This document shows positions 6,882-14,964 of a DNA stretch of 32,677 bases, in pieces. The notes under the pieces were generated by a model that searched no databases, was not told the origin of the DNA, and saw nothing but the letters and a program-made list of their open reading frames with translations. Both the position numbers and the translations under genes were made by a program. The stretch is from Treponema sp. GTDB lineage: Bacteria > Spirochaetota > Spirochaetia > Treponematales > Treponemataceae. The DNA is taken from assembly GCA_024695625.1 (NCBI GenBank), contig JAILHV010000213.1, positions 1 through 32,677 on the forward strand, given 5' to 3'. Every line of letters starts with the position of its first letter. The stretch's first letter is position 1.

Positions 6882-7931
6882 ATGAATACAAGAGCAGACC
6901 GCAGGGCAGCGGTAAAAAAGCTAAAGGCTTTGGTACTTAGCCCAAAGATAGAGATAAACGAATACCGCAAAGGTATAGAGAATGAATTTTCTTGCGAACT
7001 TCTTCCAGCCGGTGTTGAATGCACTGAACAGGATGCAGGCGGTGTAAAATACGACCTTCTTACTCCCGTGGTTTATGCTTCCAACAGGATTATCTTCTAT
7101 ATACATGGCGGTTCTTTTGTTGGCGGCTCGCGGCAAAGCTACAGGAACTTCTGCTCATCACTTGCAAACGATTCGTCTTGCAGGGTGGCAATTCCTGAAT
7201 ACCGTCTTGCACCGGAACATCCCTTCCCTTCTTCCGTAGACGACCTGCTTACCGCATTCCGCTCAATCTATGCAGATGAAAAGGCAGCGGCAAGGCTTGA
7301 AAATTCCGCAAAAGAAGAGCCTGAATACACATTTGGCCTAAAAGAAGAAGAGCCCAAGAAAGAAGAGCCGGGCGCAAACATAATAATTGCATCTGACGGA
7401 AGCGGAGCAAGCCTTACACTGGCACTTATGTTCCGCATGACGGAAGACCAGCTTAAGAGCGTAAAAAAAATTGTCTTCTTTTCGCCGTGGCTGGACGTCT
7501 CCCGCTCATCCCCCCTGCTCACAGGCCGCCGCGTTTACGACGAAGTGCTTTCCGGGGATTCAATGCGCAGGGCAAGCGACCTGTACACTTACGACAGCAA
7601 TTCGGAGAACATATTCATCTCTCCGCTAAAGGCACCGCCAAAGAATTTTGAAGGCTTTCCACCCTTCTTTATCCAGATGGGAGAAAAAGAAATACTCATC
7701 CAGCAGGTAAAGCAGTTTGAAAGCCTCTTGGAACAGGCACAGGTTGAATGCACCCTGGACATTTGGCCAGACATGATGTACATGTTCCAGTTTGCAGACG
7801 AGTTCCTGAATGAATCCCATCTTGCAGTGGAAAAAGCCGGCAAGGAAATTTCCAAGCGCAGGGATGAACCAGATGAAGACAAATCACAGCGGCAGATGAT
7901 TCTTGACCGCAACAACATTCGCTCGGAATAG
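6882..7931 (+). CDS. HSL-family alpha/beta-hydrolase fold protein with degraded catalytic triad
   Basis: This 349-residue protein follows the hormone-sensitive-lipase family plan: FYIHGGSF (residues 73-79, oxyanion loop), IPEYRLAPEHPFPS (residues 104-117) and a C-terminal half with FFSPWLDVS. The nucleophile motif, normally GDSAGG, reads SDGSGA at residues 171-176, with Gly173 where the serine should be and a serine one position later. The usual acid position is Glu270 (GEKEIL), and the usual His is Tyr300 (WPDMMYMF). A charged insert (residues about 131-164, rich in Glu and Lys) precedes the nucleophile strand. It may therefore be a non-catalytic member. GGTGGGG upstream supports the start. 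The U32 gene begins 16 bases downstream, likely in one operon. Confidence 0.75.
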   Translation: MNTRADRRAAVKKLKALVLSPKIEINEYRKGIENEFSCELLPAGVECTEQDAGGVKYDLLTPVVYASNRIIFYIHGGSFVGGSRQSYRNFCSSLANDSSCRVAIPEYRLAPEHPFPSSVDDLLTAFRSIYADEKAAARLENSAKEEPEYTFGLKEEEPKKEEPGANIIIASDGSGASLTLALMFRMTEDQLKSVKKIVFFSPWLDVSRSSPLLTGRRVYDEVLSGDSMRRASDLYTYDSNSENIFISPLKAPPKNFEGFPPFFIQMGEKEILIQQVKQFESLLEQAQVECTLDIWPDMMYMFQFADEFLNESHLAVEKAGKEISKRRDEPDEDKSQRQMILDRNNIRSE

Positions 7932-7947
7932 GATGCTGAATTAGGAT

Positions 7948-9552
7948 ATGGAACTGCTTTCACCGGCAGGAAACGTGGACAAGCTGCGTTACTGCTACAC
8001 TTACGGTGCGGACGCCGCATACATTGGACTAAAGAATTTTTCTCTTAGGGTAAAGGCGGACAATTTTTACGAAGACGAATACAAAAAAGTTGCCCAGCTA
8101 AAGGAACTATTTCCAGGCCGCCGTCTGCACTGTGCGCTTAATATTTCATTCCACAATTCAGAGATTGACCGTTTAATAGAAGACATTCCCTACTTTAAGC
8201 TTTACCCGATAGACGCTTTTATTGTTCAGGACTTGGGCATAGTTCCGATCCTCCAGAAGAACTTTCCAAATGCGGATTTGCACCTTTCCACACAGGCAAG
8301 CTGCATGAACCGGGAAGCCGTTAAAATGTACAAAAGCATTGGCTTTAAGCGCGTTGTTATGGGAAGGGAGGCTTCGCTAAAGGAAATTGCGGAAATAAAG
8401 GATGCAGTTCCCGACATGGAAATTGAATGCTTTGTTCACGGGGCAATGTGCATTGCATACGCGGGCCGCTGCTTAATGAGCGCATATCTTAACGGACGGA
8501 GCGCACAGGAAGGATTCTGCTCGCACACATGCCGCTGGAACTACAAGCTTATGGCACCCATTCTTGGGCAGACTGACGGCGGTATGCAAACTGGCGCTGC
8601 TTTGCAGACAGGCACCTCTTTGCAAACTGGCGCGGTTCAGCAAACTGACGCTGCTTTGAAGAGCGGCGAAACTTTGCAAACCGCCACCCAAGACGCGCTC
8701 CCCATGCAAAAGGCAATCGAACTTGCCCAAAGCGGAGATCTGGTCCTTAACGAAGAAAAACGCCCCGACGAATACTTCCCGGTCTATGAAGGCGAAAACT
8801 TTACCGCAGTCCTCTCGTCCAAAGACCTCTGCATGATAGACCACCTTGCAGACCTAAAAAAAGCCGGTGTTGATTCCCTAAAAATAGAAGGTCGCATGAA
8901 AAGCATCTACTACGTGGCCATGGTAACCAGAGCCTACAGAAAAGCCCTGGACGCACTGAAAGGAAAAATCACAGAGGAAGAAGCCAAGCCCTTCGTAGCG
9001 GAACTTTACAAGGCAAGCCACCGCCCCTTTACCACGGCATTCTACTATAACAGAAGCGATGCCGACGTAACCGTAAGCGGAGCCGCAGACAGCCCCTACC
9101 TCTTGGCAGGCGAAATAAAGAGAGCACTAACAGCAGAAGAAAGCGACTTTGTCTTTAAGAAAGCAGCTCAGCTGACCAAGCGCAGGCAGGAAGAAAGGGA
9201 AAAACTTTGCCCCCAGGCACTTGCCGCCCTTGAAGAGCGCATAAAAAATCAGCCGGACAAGCACCTGGCCGCAGTAGAAAAAAAAGAAGGCTTTGCATTC
9301 TACACCCTTGCACCGCTCAACATGATAACCCGGCAAACCCTCCTGGAGCTTGTTACGCCAGCCATAGTAAGCCGCAAGCTTAAAGCGGAAGAATTCTGCC
9401 TGGTAAACCCCAATACCGGCGAAGTTTACAACTGGGTATGCGACGGCCACCCATGCGCAATTTACACCAGCATACCCCTTAGCCAAGGCGACCTCCTGCG
9501 GGCACTGGACCCAGGCTACAAAGAAGGCATCTTCCGCGACAACGGAAGGTAG
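7948..9552 (+). CDS. U32 peptidase-family protein with repetitive insert
   Basis: This 534-residue protein starts MELLSPAGNVDKLRYCYTYGADAAYIG, the hallmark of the U32 family. Members act on collagen-like substrates or, in the YegQ/TrhP and RlhA branches, in prephenate-dependent tRNA or 23S rRNA hydroxylation. Four cysteines in the region of residues 168-195 (FVHGAMC...RCLMSAYLNGR...GFCSHTC) match the conserved cluster that may hold an iron-sulfur centre. The block SSKDLCMIDHLADLKKAGVDSLKIEGRMKS follows. Between them, at residues about 214-249, sits a low-complexity run of six hexapeptide repeats of the type QTGAAL. RNA modification is more likely than proteolysis, from family knowledge only. 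The ATG has a weak AGGAT upstream and probably follows the hydrolase translationally. Confidence 0.85.
   Translation: MELLSPAGNVDKLRYCYTYGADAAYIGLKNFSLRVKADNFYEDEYKKVAQLKELFPGRRLHCALNISFHNSEIDRLIEDIPYFKLYPIDAFIVQDLGIVPILQKNFPNADLHLSTQASCMNREAVKMYKSIGFKRVVMGREASLKEIAEIKDAVPDMEIECFVHGAMCIAYAGRCLMSAYLNGRSAQEGFCSHTCRWNYKLMAPILGQTDGGMQTGAALQTGTSLQTGAVQQTDAALKSGETLQTATQDALPMQKAIELAQSGDLVLNEEKRPDEYFPVYEGENFTAVLSSKDLCMIDHLADLKKAGVDSLKIEGRMKSIYYVAMVTRAYRKALDALKGKITEEEAKPFVAELYKASHRPFTTAFYYNRSDADVTVSGAADSPYLLAGEIKRALTAEESDFVFKKAAQLTKRRQEEREKLCPQALAALEERIKNQPDKHLAAVEKKEGFAFYTLAPLNMITRQTLLELVTPAIVSRKLKAEEFCLVNPNTGEVYNWVCDGHPCAIYTSIPLSQGDLLRALDPGYKEGIFRDNGR
8587..8694 (+). repeat. 18-bp tandem repeat inside the U32 gene
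   Basis: Five recognisable 18-bp units plus a degenerate sixth begin at 8587, 8605, 8623, 8641, 8659 and 8677. The first and fourth units (CAAACTGGCGCTGCTTTG type) differ by one base. The period keeps frame and encodes hexapeptides such as QTGAAL. Confidence 0.85.
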
Positions 9553-9585
9553 ATTTTTTAGTTCAGCATTAGAAAAGCTTTGGAC

Positions 9586-9615
9586 AAAAAAAATCCCGCC
9601 CTAACACGGACGGGA
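9586..9615 (-). terminator. Rho-independent terminator of rpmB
   Basis: On the minus strand an 8-bp stem with one mismatch (9615-9608 with 9601-9594) is followed by eight T residues (9593-9586). On the plus strand the hairpin lacks a T tract, so it belongs to rpmB. Confidence 0.75.
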
Positions 9616-9708
9616 ATTCTTAAAAGCAAAAAAAACTTTTACCAAGCAAATTTTACTTTGCCCAAGCAAGACTTAGTTTGTCAGATAACTTTTAGTTAAC
9701 GAACAAAT

Positions 9709-9948
9709 TTAGTTAGCCGTTTCTGCTTTCTTTGCACCTGCGTTTGCTGGTGTTACATTGATTTTCTTTGTAACAAAACCGCTGCGGAGGCACTGTGTAC
9801 AAATGCGGATAGTTCTTGTTGTTCCGCCGACTTCTGTCTTAATCTTAAGAAGATTAGGCTTCCAAGTTCTCTTCTGGTGGTTATATGAATTGCTTACAGT
9901 ATTACCGTGTCCAGTGTGCTTACCGCAAATATCACAACTTCTTGACAT
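9709..9948 (-). CDS. rpmB: 50S ribosomal protein L28
   Basis: This 79-residue protein is full length and begins MSRSCDICGKHTGHGNTVSNS, the classic L28 N-terminus. Two Cys pairs (CDIC near residues 5-8 and CTQC near residues 52-55) make this the zinc-binding form. The block RTWKPNLLKIK...RTIRICTQCLRSG is conserved. It is part of the large ribosomal subunit. It stands alone with its own promoter and terminator. An AGGTAGG sequence precedes the start. The C-terminal tail (ANAGAKKAETAN) is a low-complexity extension. Confidence 0.96.
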   Translation of the reverse strand: MSRSCDICGKHTGHGNTVSNSYNHQKRTWKPNLLKIKTEVGGTTRTIRICTQCLRSGFVTKKINVTPANAGAKKAETAN

Positions 9949-9987
9949 ATCGCTTACCTACCTATTCAATCTGATATGAGTTCTTCA

Positions 9988-10016
9988 ATATTACAGAAAT
10001 AATGCCAGTCTGTCAA
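9988..10016 (-). promoter_or_regulatory. Promoter of rpmB
   Basis: On the minus strand a consensus TTGACA (10016-10011) is followed after 17 bases by TAATAT (9993-9988), about 40 bases before the start codon. Confidence 0.75.
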
Positions 10017-10062
10017 CATGCAAAGGGGCATTTTTGCGCATTTTTTTTCTGCAGCCGCCACC

Positions 10063-10761
10063 TTAGTCTACGGTAAAAAATATGCCGCCCGAAGTTGCCA
10101 CAGCAGACTTTTTGACTGTATAAGGTGCACTGTCGTCCCCATACATGTATACAGAAACATCCAAAGTGTATGTAAAGCCCGGCTCAAAGAAATACATGCC
10201 TTCGTTCTGATACAAGAATCCAGCTTCAAGCAGCTCCAGCTCATTAGGCCGACGATCCTCTAGTATTGTATAGGAATCCCCGTTTTTGCAGGTTGCCCTT
10301 GCATTTATTCTTTTGTCGCCATTCAGCCCAAGGCTATCATAAAATAATATACTGCATCCGCCAACGTAAGGTTCAAGCGTTATGCTGGCAGTATTATCTG
10401 TATTGCCTTTTACTTCAGCTTGTGTAAGGCCATAATATTCCACTTCATCATCACCAATAGTAACGCCACGGATGGCCACATTGTAGGTGCCTGCCTTAAG
10501 CTGGTCTACCGTAAGCGTAGTTCCGGACGGAACGTTTGTATATTTTTCTACATCAACATTGTCGCTATTCCTTATGTATACGGAATAAGTCATAATTTCT
10601 TCTTCAGTCACAGCTCCTGTGCTTGAAATTGAGCGGGTGGAAGGAGAGCCAGGCATTGTAATGCAAAGGGAACCAGTGTCATCATCAGCTGCTGCGCAGG
10701 AAAAAAGTGAAAGAGAAAGGACAAGGGATGCAAAGGCAGCGGCAATTCCGGCAAATTTCAT
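10063..10761 (-). CDS. Putative lipoprotein of unknown function
   Basis: This 232-residue protein has a lipoprotein signal peptide ending LSLSLFSC, with the lipidated cysteine at residue 22. The mature part has a Ser/Thr-rich linker and then a region (TYSVYIRNSDNVDVEKYTNVPSGTTLTVDQLKAGTYNVAIRGVTI) that reads like a beta-sandwich of the kind seen in surface carbohydrate- or ligand-binding domains. I do not recognise a named family. A GGAGG sequence precedes the ATG and an AT-rich TATAAT box is nearby (about 10795), downstream of uvrB. It probably faces the periplasm or cell surface. Confidence 0.75.
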   Translation of the reverse strand: MKFAGIAAAFASLVLSLSLFSCAAADDDTGSLCITMPGSPSTRSISSTGAVTEEEIMTYSVYIRNSDNVDVEKYTNVPSGTTLTVDQLKAGTYNVAIRGVTIGDDEVEYYGLTQAEVKGNTDNTASITLEPYVGGCSILFYDSLGLNGDKRINARATCKNGDSYTILEDRRPNELELLEAGFLYQNEGMYFFEPGFTYTLDVSVYMYGDDSAPYTVKKSAVATSGGIFFTVD

Positions 10762-10809
10762 AAACTACCTCCATAAAACATTTATTTGCTTATATTATAA
10801 TTCATACTT

Positions 10810-12810
10810 TTACTTTGTTCCGTACTGCTTTTCTATTTCGGCAATCTGGTCGCGGTAGACGGCGGCCTGCTCGTATTCCAAGCGCTCGGCACATTCGGCC
10901 ATTTCTTTTTTGAGGGCTTCGACGAGTTTTTTTCGCTGGGCTGGCACAAAGAGGTTGAGCGATTTTTTGAGGACTTCCAGGGTAACGCTGGCGTTTTCTT
11001 CTGCGTCTTCCTTTTGGTGAACGAGTATGTCTTCTACGGCTTTGCGGATTGTCTTTGGGGTGATTCCGTGTTCCTTGTTGTAGGCTTCCTGTATTGAGCG
11101 GCGGCGGCGGGTTTCGTCTATGGCTTCTTTCATTGCGTCGCTCATGCGGTCTGCGTACATTACGACCATGCCCTCAGAGTTGCGGGCGGCTCTTCCTATT
11201 ATCTGGATGAGTGACGTTGTGCTGCGGAGGAAGCCTATTTTGTCTGCGTCCAGAATTGCAATGAAGCTTACTTCCGGAAGGTCAATTCCTTCGCGCAAGA
11301 GGTTGATTCCAATTAGTACGTCCACTTCACCGGCACGAAGGGACTTTAGGATTTCAACGCGCTCGAATGTGTCTATTTCCGAATGGATGTACTTTACCTT
11401 CATGCCAAGGCCAGTAAGGTAGTCCGTGAGGTCTTCCGCCATTTTTTTTGTTAGCGTTAGGACAAGGCTGCGTTCGTTTTTTGCGATGCGCTTTTGGACT
11501 TCCACATAGATGTCCTGCATCTGGCCTTCGCTTGGGCGCACTTCCACGATTGGGTCAAGGAGGCCTGTGGGGCGGATTATCTGTTCAACGATGCGGGTGG
11601 ATTTTTTTACTTCTTCCGGGCGGGGCGTTGCTGTAACAAAAATTACCTGGTTCATCTTTTTGTTGAACTCGTCTGCTTTTAGCGGGCGGTTGTCCAGGGC
11701 AGAGGGCAGGCGGAATCCAAAGTCCACAAGGTTTTGCTTGCGGCTGCGGTCTCCTTCGTACATTGCTCCAATCTGCGGTACGGTAACGTGGGCTTCGTCT
11801 ATCATGCAGAGAAAGTCATCGGGAAAATAGTGCAGCAGGGTTGCCGGCGGTTCTCCGTGGGTACGGCCTGAAATTGGGCCTGAATAGTTTTCTATGCCGG
11901 AGCAGTAGCCCATTTCGGTTAGCATTTCCATGTCGTAGGTTACGCGGGTTTTTAGGCGCTCTGCTTCCAGCATCTTGTTCTGTCCGCGAAGTTCTTCCAC
12001 GCGCATTTCAAGTTCGGAAAGGATGCGGTCTTTTGCACTTCCCAGCATGTCTTTGGGGACTACGAAGTGCTTTGCCGGGAAGAGGTTCAATTCGTCCAGT
12101 TCTTCTATTGTATTGCCGTTCATTACGTCGTAGCGGCGGATTCTTGAAACCTCGTCAAAGTCCAGCTCTATGCGGTAGGCCTGGTCGGTTTCCATGTAGG
12201 GGGGGAAGACTTCCAGCGTGTCTCCCTTTATGCGGAAGTTGCCTCTGTCAAGCACCATGTCGTTCCTCTGGTACTGGACGGAAACAAGGGATGCTGCAAA
12301 TTTTTTTATGTCCAGGGCCTGGCCTTTTTCTACGTGAACCTGCATTTCTTTGTAGAGGTCAGGCATGCCAAGTCCGTAGATGCAGGAAACGGTTGCCACT
12401 ATGATTACGTCGCGTCTTTCCATTAGGGCATAGGTTGCGGCAAGGCGCAGCTTGTCTATTTCTTTGTTTACGGATGCGTCTTTTTCTATGTAGAGGTCGC
12501 GGGCTGGCACGTAGGCTTCCGGCTGGTAGTAGTCGTAGTAGCTTACAAAGTATTCCACTGCGTTGTTGGGGAAGAAGGTTTTGAATTCGCGGTAGAGCTG
12601 GGCGGAAAGGGTCTTGTTGTGGCTTATGATTAGCGTGGGGCGCTGCCACTTTTCTATGATTTTGGCCATGGTAAAGGTTTTGCCGCTTCCGGTAACACCC
12701 TTTAGCGTCTGGTAGCGGTCGCCAGCTTCCAGTCCTTTTACCAGGGCGTCTATTGCTTCCGGCTGGTCACCGCTTGGCTCGTAGTCGCTTACAACCTTGA
12801 ATTTGCGCAT
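10810..12810 (-). CDS. uvrB: Excinuclease ABC subunit B
   Basis: This 666-residue full-length UvrB is the damage-verifying helicase-like subunit of nucleotide excision repair, which works with UvrA and UvrC. The Walker A motif GVTGSGKT is at residues 38-45. The beta-hairpin YYDYYQPEAYVP that clamps DNA, the CMIDEAHVTVPQ motif, the IFVTATPRPEE block, the LREGIDLPEV and IQIIGRAARN helicase motifs and the C-terminal UVR domain (about residues 630-662) are all present. AAGGAG lies just upstream of the ATG. Two tandem 12-base repeats sit between the -10 box and the start. No uvrA or uvrC is in the window. Confidence 0.97.
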   Translation of the reverse strand: MRKFKVVSDYEPSGDQPEAIDALVKGLEAGDRYQTLKGVTGSGKTFTMAKIIEKWQRPTLIISHNKTLSAQLYREFKTFFPNNAVEYFVSYYDYYQPEAYVPARDLYIEKDASVNKEIDKLRLAATYALMERRDVIIVATVSCIYGLGMPDLYKEMQVHVEKGQALDIKKFAASLVSVQYQRNDMVLDRGNFRIKGDTLEVFPPYMETDQAYRIELDFDEVSRIRRYDVMNGNTIEELDELNLFPAKHFVVPKDMLGSAKDRILSELEMRVEELRGQNKMLEAERLKTRVTYDMEMLTEMGYCSGIENYSGPISGRTHGEPPATLLHYFPDDFLCMIDEAHVTVPQIGAMYEGDRSRKQNLVDFGFRLPSALDNRPLKADEFNKKMNQVIFVTATPRPEEVKKSTRIVEQIIRPTGLLDPIVEVRPSEGQMQDIYVEVQKRIAKNERSLVLTLTKKMAEDLTDYLTGLGMKVKYIHSEIDTFERVEILKSLRAGEVDVLIGINLLREGIDLPEVSFIAILDADKIGFLRSTTSLIQIIGRAARNSEGMVVMYADRMSDAMKEAIDETRRRRSIQEAYNKEHGITPKTIRKAVEDILVHQKEDAEENASVTLEVLKKSLNLFVPAQRKKLVEALKKEMAECAERLEYEQAAVYRDQIAEIEKQYGTK

Positions 12811-12821
12811 GGAAAGCTCCT

Positions 12822-12857
12822 TGTGGACAATTTATGTGGACAATTTTTACTATTATA
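12822..12857 (-). promoter_or_regulatory. uvrB -10 box and tandem operator-like repeats
   Basis: On the minus strand a TATAAT (12857-12852) is followed by two identical copies of AAATTGTCCACA (12846-12835 and 12833-12822), 13 bp apart. The repeats cover the expected transcription start and the leader up to the ribosome-binding site. No good -35 element is visible, which is consistent with a regulated promoter. Confidence 0.5.
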
Positions 12858-12993
12858 TTCCATTAAATGGGTTTTAGGGAAGGATTTTATTCTTTTCCGG
12901 TTGCTTTACATAAGAAACTATTGTGAGAATTGATTTAATGGTTCACAATGAAAGGCAACGGTTTGATATTTGATGTAATTCCTTGCCAACGCA

Positions 12994-13551
12994 TCAAGTT
13001 GGGGCCAGCTGAAAATTGCCGGATGCTGCGTGGTAGAAGACGTCTATGGCGTAAATGGCACCCAGGGCAAAGCTTATGCAGAGGAAGGCAGGTTTGGAAA
13101 GCCTTTTCTTTACGTACAAGACGAAGGGCATGACACCATAAATTAGAAGCAGGGCAAAGAAGCAGAAGATTGCGGCAGACCTAAAGCAGACGTAGCCGTC
13201 CAAGTTCAGGAAGTTCCAGGGTTCGGTGGTGTAGTCCCAGAGGCGCAGATTCATAACTTTTAGCAAAAAGAGCCCGGTAAAGTATTCAAGTATTGCAGCG
13301 GCAATGCCTCCTGTAAAAAAGACGAGGACAGGGTGCTTCTTTAGCGGCCAGCAGGTAAAAAGCATCAAAAGTCCGCCAAATCCGTAAACCGGGATCCAGG
13401 GGCCAAGGGATGTTCCGCGGTTAATCCAGCGTCCCAGGGCTATGCGGTAGAAAATCAGTTCGTAGATCCAGCCCCCGACCGCGCAAAAAACCATCACTAA
13501 GACAAGGATTGCCACGCATTCGGTGACAGAGCGTTTTTCTTTTTCTTCCAT
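12994..13551 (-). CDS. CmpB-like integral membrane protein (putative ABC-transporter type IV)
   Basis: From the ATG at 13551 this is a 185-residue protein with about five to six hydrophobic segments. Motifs GGWIYELIFYRIALGRWINRG, GPWIPVYGFGGLL and EYFTGLFLLKVMNLRLWDYT are characteristic of the CmpB family (PF06541), whose function is not established. I prefer MEEKEKRSVTE to an in-frame ATG at 13605 because the longer version adds a non-conserved stretch; neither has a strong ribosome-binding site. It is on the same strand as uvrB, 183 bases downstream of nothing obvious, and appears to be a single-gene unit. Confidence 0.75.
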   Translation of the reverse strand: MEEKEKRSVTECVAILVLVMVFCAVGGWIYELIFYRIALGRWINRGTSLGPWIPVYGFGGLLMLFTCWPLKKHPVLVFFTGGIAAAILEYFTGLFLLKVMNLRLWDYTTEPWNFLNLDGYVCFRSAAIFCFFALLLIYGVMPFVLYVKKRLSKPAFLCISFALGAIYAIDVFYHAASGNFQLAPT

Positions 13552-13835
13552 AATATTAATTTCGGACAGGAAAAGCGGGGACTTGAAGATAGAGGCACAA
13601 CCCACCGCAATAAATCGCAGCGCAATTCACCGTACAGCTCCCCCACCACACAGCTGTAAACTGGGGAAAACAAAAGAAGCCTAGCCCCGATTGGAAGGGC
13701 GGCGTAGCCGTTGCCGAAGGCAATGGAGGGGGAAGGGGCCCCCGGAACCCTGCAAAGCGGGGATTCAGATGAGGCTGACCGGCTGGCAGGCCGGGCACAG
13801 TAGACCAAGCAATGCGCTCCAGAAATTTTTAATAC
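13552..13835. repeat. Intergenic region with repeat-family B element (minus orientation)
   Basis: No gene is visible. An element of about 140 bp runs from AAGAAGCCTAG (13675) to CCAAGCAATGC (13804-13814). It contains the family B motif CCAATCGGGGCTAGG in reverse (13680-13694) and several GC palindromes. The same two end motifs bracket the region at 20584-20730. Confidence 0.55.
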
Positions 13836-13885
13836 TGACCAATATTTGACCAAAAGTTGACACAAGCAAAAACGCGAACCATAAT
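13836..13885 (+). promoter_or_regulatory. Promoter of the FGE-like gene with upstream direct repeats
   Basis: TTGACA (13857-13862), a 17-base spacer and CATAAT (13880-13885) form the promoter. TGAC starts at 13836, 13847 and 13858, spaced exactly 11 bp; the first two are TGACCAA. This is helical-turn phasing of the kind seen in activator sites. Confidence 0.6.
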
Positions 13886-13915
13886 TTAGTGTATTCAACA
13901 CAACGGAGGTTTTTC

Positions 13916-14836
13916 ATGAAAAAACATTTGATTCAGCTTGGCACATTGTGCATGACGCTAACACTAGCCCTCGCTTCTACTGCCTGGGCTCAGAACAAGG
14001 ACGACTTTGTTCTTGTGGAAGGTGGCACTTTTACAATGGGGCATGAGGAGCCACAGCAGATAAAGTACATGATTCAGCATGAAGTAACCCTTACCGAAAG
14101 CTTTTACATGTGCATTCATGAGGTAACAAACAAAGAGTATGAAGAAGTGATGAAAAAAAAACCTTCAAAATTCAAGGGAGACAATCGTCCTGTTGACCAG
14201 ATTTCTTGGTATGATGCCATTGAATACTGTGTGCAGCGCAGCCTGAATGAGGGGCTTACCCCATGCTACAAGGGCAGCAGAAAAAACGGCTACACTTGCG
14301 ACTTTAGCGCAAACGGCTACAGGCTTCCCACCGAAGCAGAATGGGAATACGCAGCCCGTGGCGGAAAAAAGGATGCACTGGACACGGACTACAGCGGAAG
14401 CGATGACATTGACCGTGTTGCTTGGTACGAAGACAACAGCGGGGACAAGACACACAATGTAATGACTAAAGCACCCAACGAACTGGGCATCTACGACATG
14501 TGCGGAAACGTAAAGGAATGGTGCTGGGACGCATGGGAACGCCTTGATGATCCAAGTAGCGTAACGAACCCAACCGGCAGGAGCAAAATCGACAAAGACA
14601 CATGGTTCATTTTACGTGGCGGTGAATATGATGATGAACCAGAGTACTGCACTGTATTTGACCGTAGCGATGATGCCCCAAACCGTGACGTAATAGGCTA
14701 CGGTTTACGCGTAGTGCGCACCGCAAGCAAAGAAGACCTGGAGGCCGCACAAGAAGCCGAAAAGCCTTCTGAAGCAAAAAAGGCAAGGCCTGCACCAAAG
14801 AACAAAAGAGCACAGGGCAGGGCAAAAAGAAAGTAG
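13916..14836 (+). CDS. Secreted formylglycine-generating-enzyme (SUMF1)-like protein
   Basis: From the ATG at 13916, preceded by GGAGG, this is a 306-residue protein. A cleavable signal peptide (residues 1-24, ending STAWAQ) leads to an FGE/SUMF1 domain: FVLVEGGTFTMG, EVTNKEYEEVM, RPVDQISWYDAIEYC, GYRLPTEAEWEYAARGG, ELGIYDMCGNVKEWCWD and a final RGGEYDDEPEYCTV...GYGLRVVRT. The pair of active-site cysteines of true FGE near the C-terminus is not clearly present, so sulfatase activation is unlikely; many such domains are ligand-binding or of unknown role. A basic Lys/Ala/Pro-rich tail (about residues 275-306) follows. It is probably periplasmic. Confidence 0.85.
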   Translation: MKKHLIQLGTLCMTLTLALASTAWAQNKDDFVLVEGGTFTMGHEEPQQIKYMIQHEVTLTESFYMCIHEVTNKEYEEVMKKKPSKFKGDNRPVDQISWYDAIEYCVQRSLNEGLTPCYKGSRKNGYTCDFSANGYRLPTEAEWEYAARGGKKDALDTDYSGSDDIDRVAWYEDNSGDKTHNVMTKAPNELGIYDMCGNVKEWCWDAWERLDDPSSVTNPTGRSKIDKDTWFILRGGEYDDEPEYCTVFDRSDDAPNRDVIGYGLRVVRTASKEDLEAAQEAEKPSEAKKARPAPKNKRAQGRAKRK

Positions 14837-14883
14837 AGCCATAATCATTCTGGGCGGTACAATAGGGTAAAAGCTGCCCGGTG

Positions 14884-14934
14884 ATCCATGGCGTTGCAGT
14901 TTGCTTTGTTTTGCAAAGTTGCAGTGCCATGGAT
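14884..14934. repeat. Inverted repeat downstream of the FGE-like gene
   Basis: A perfect 9-bp inverted repeat (ATCCATGGC 14884-14892, GCCATGGAT 14926-14934) encloses a smaller TTTGC/GCAAA pairing. No T tract follows, so it is not a standard terminator. Confidence 0.6.
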
Positions 14935-14964
14935 GCGCGCCCTTTGTTAGCAAAAAAAAATTGA

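Noticed and set aside
14884..14964. Terminator after the FGE-like gene
   Set aside because: The 9-bp inverted repeat is not followed by a T tract, and its loop is long.
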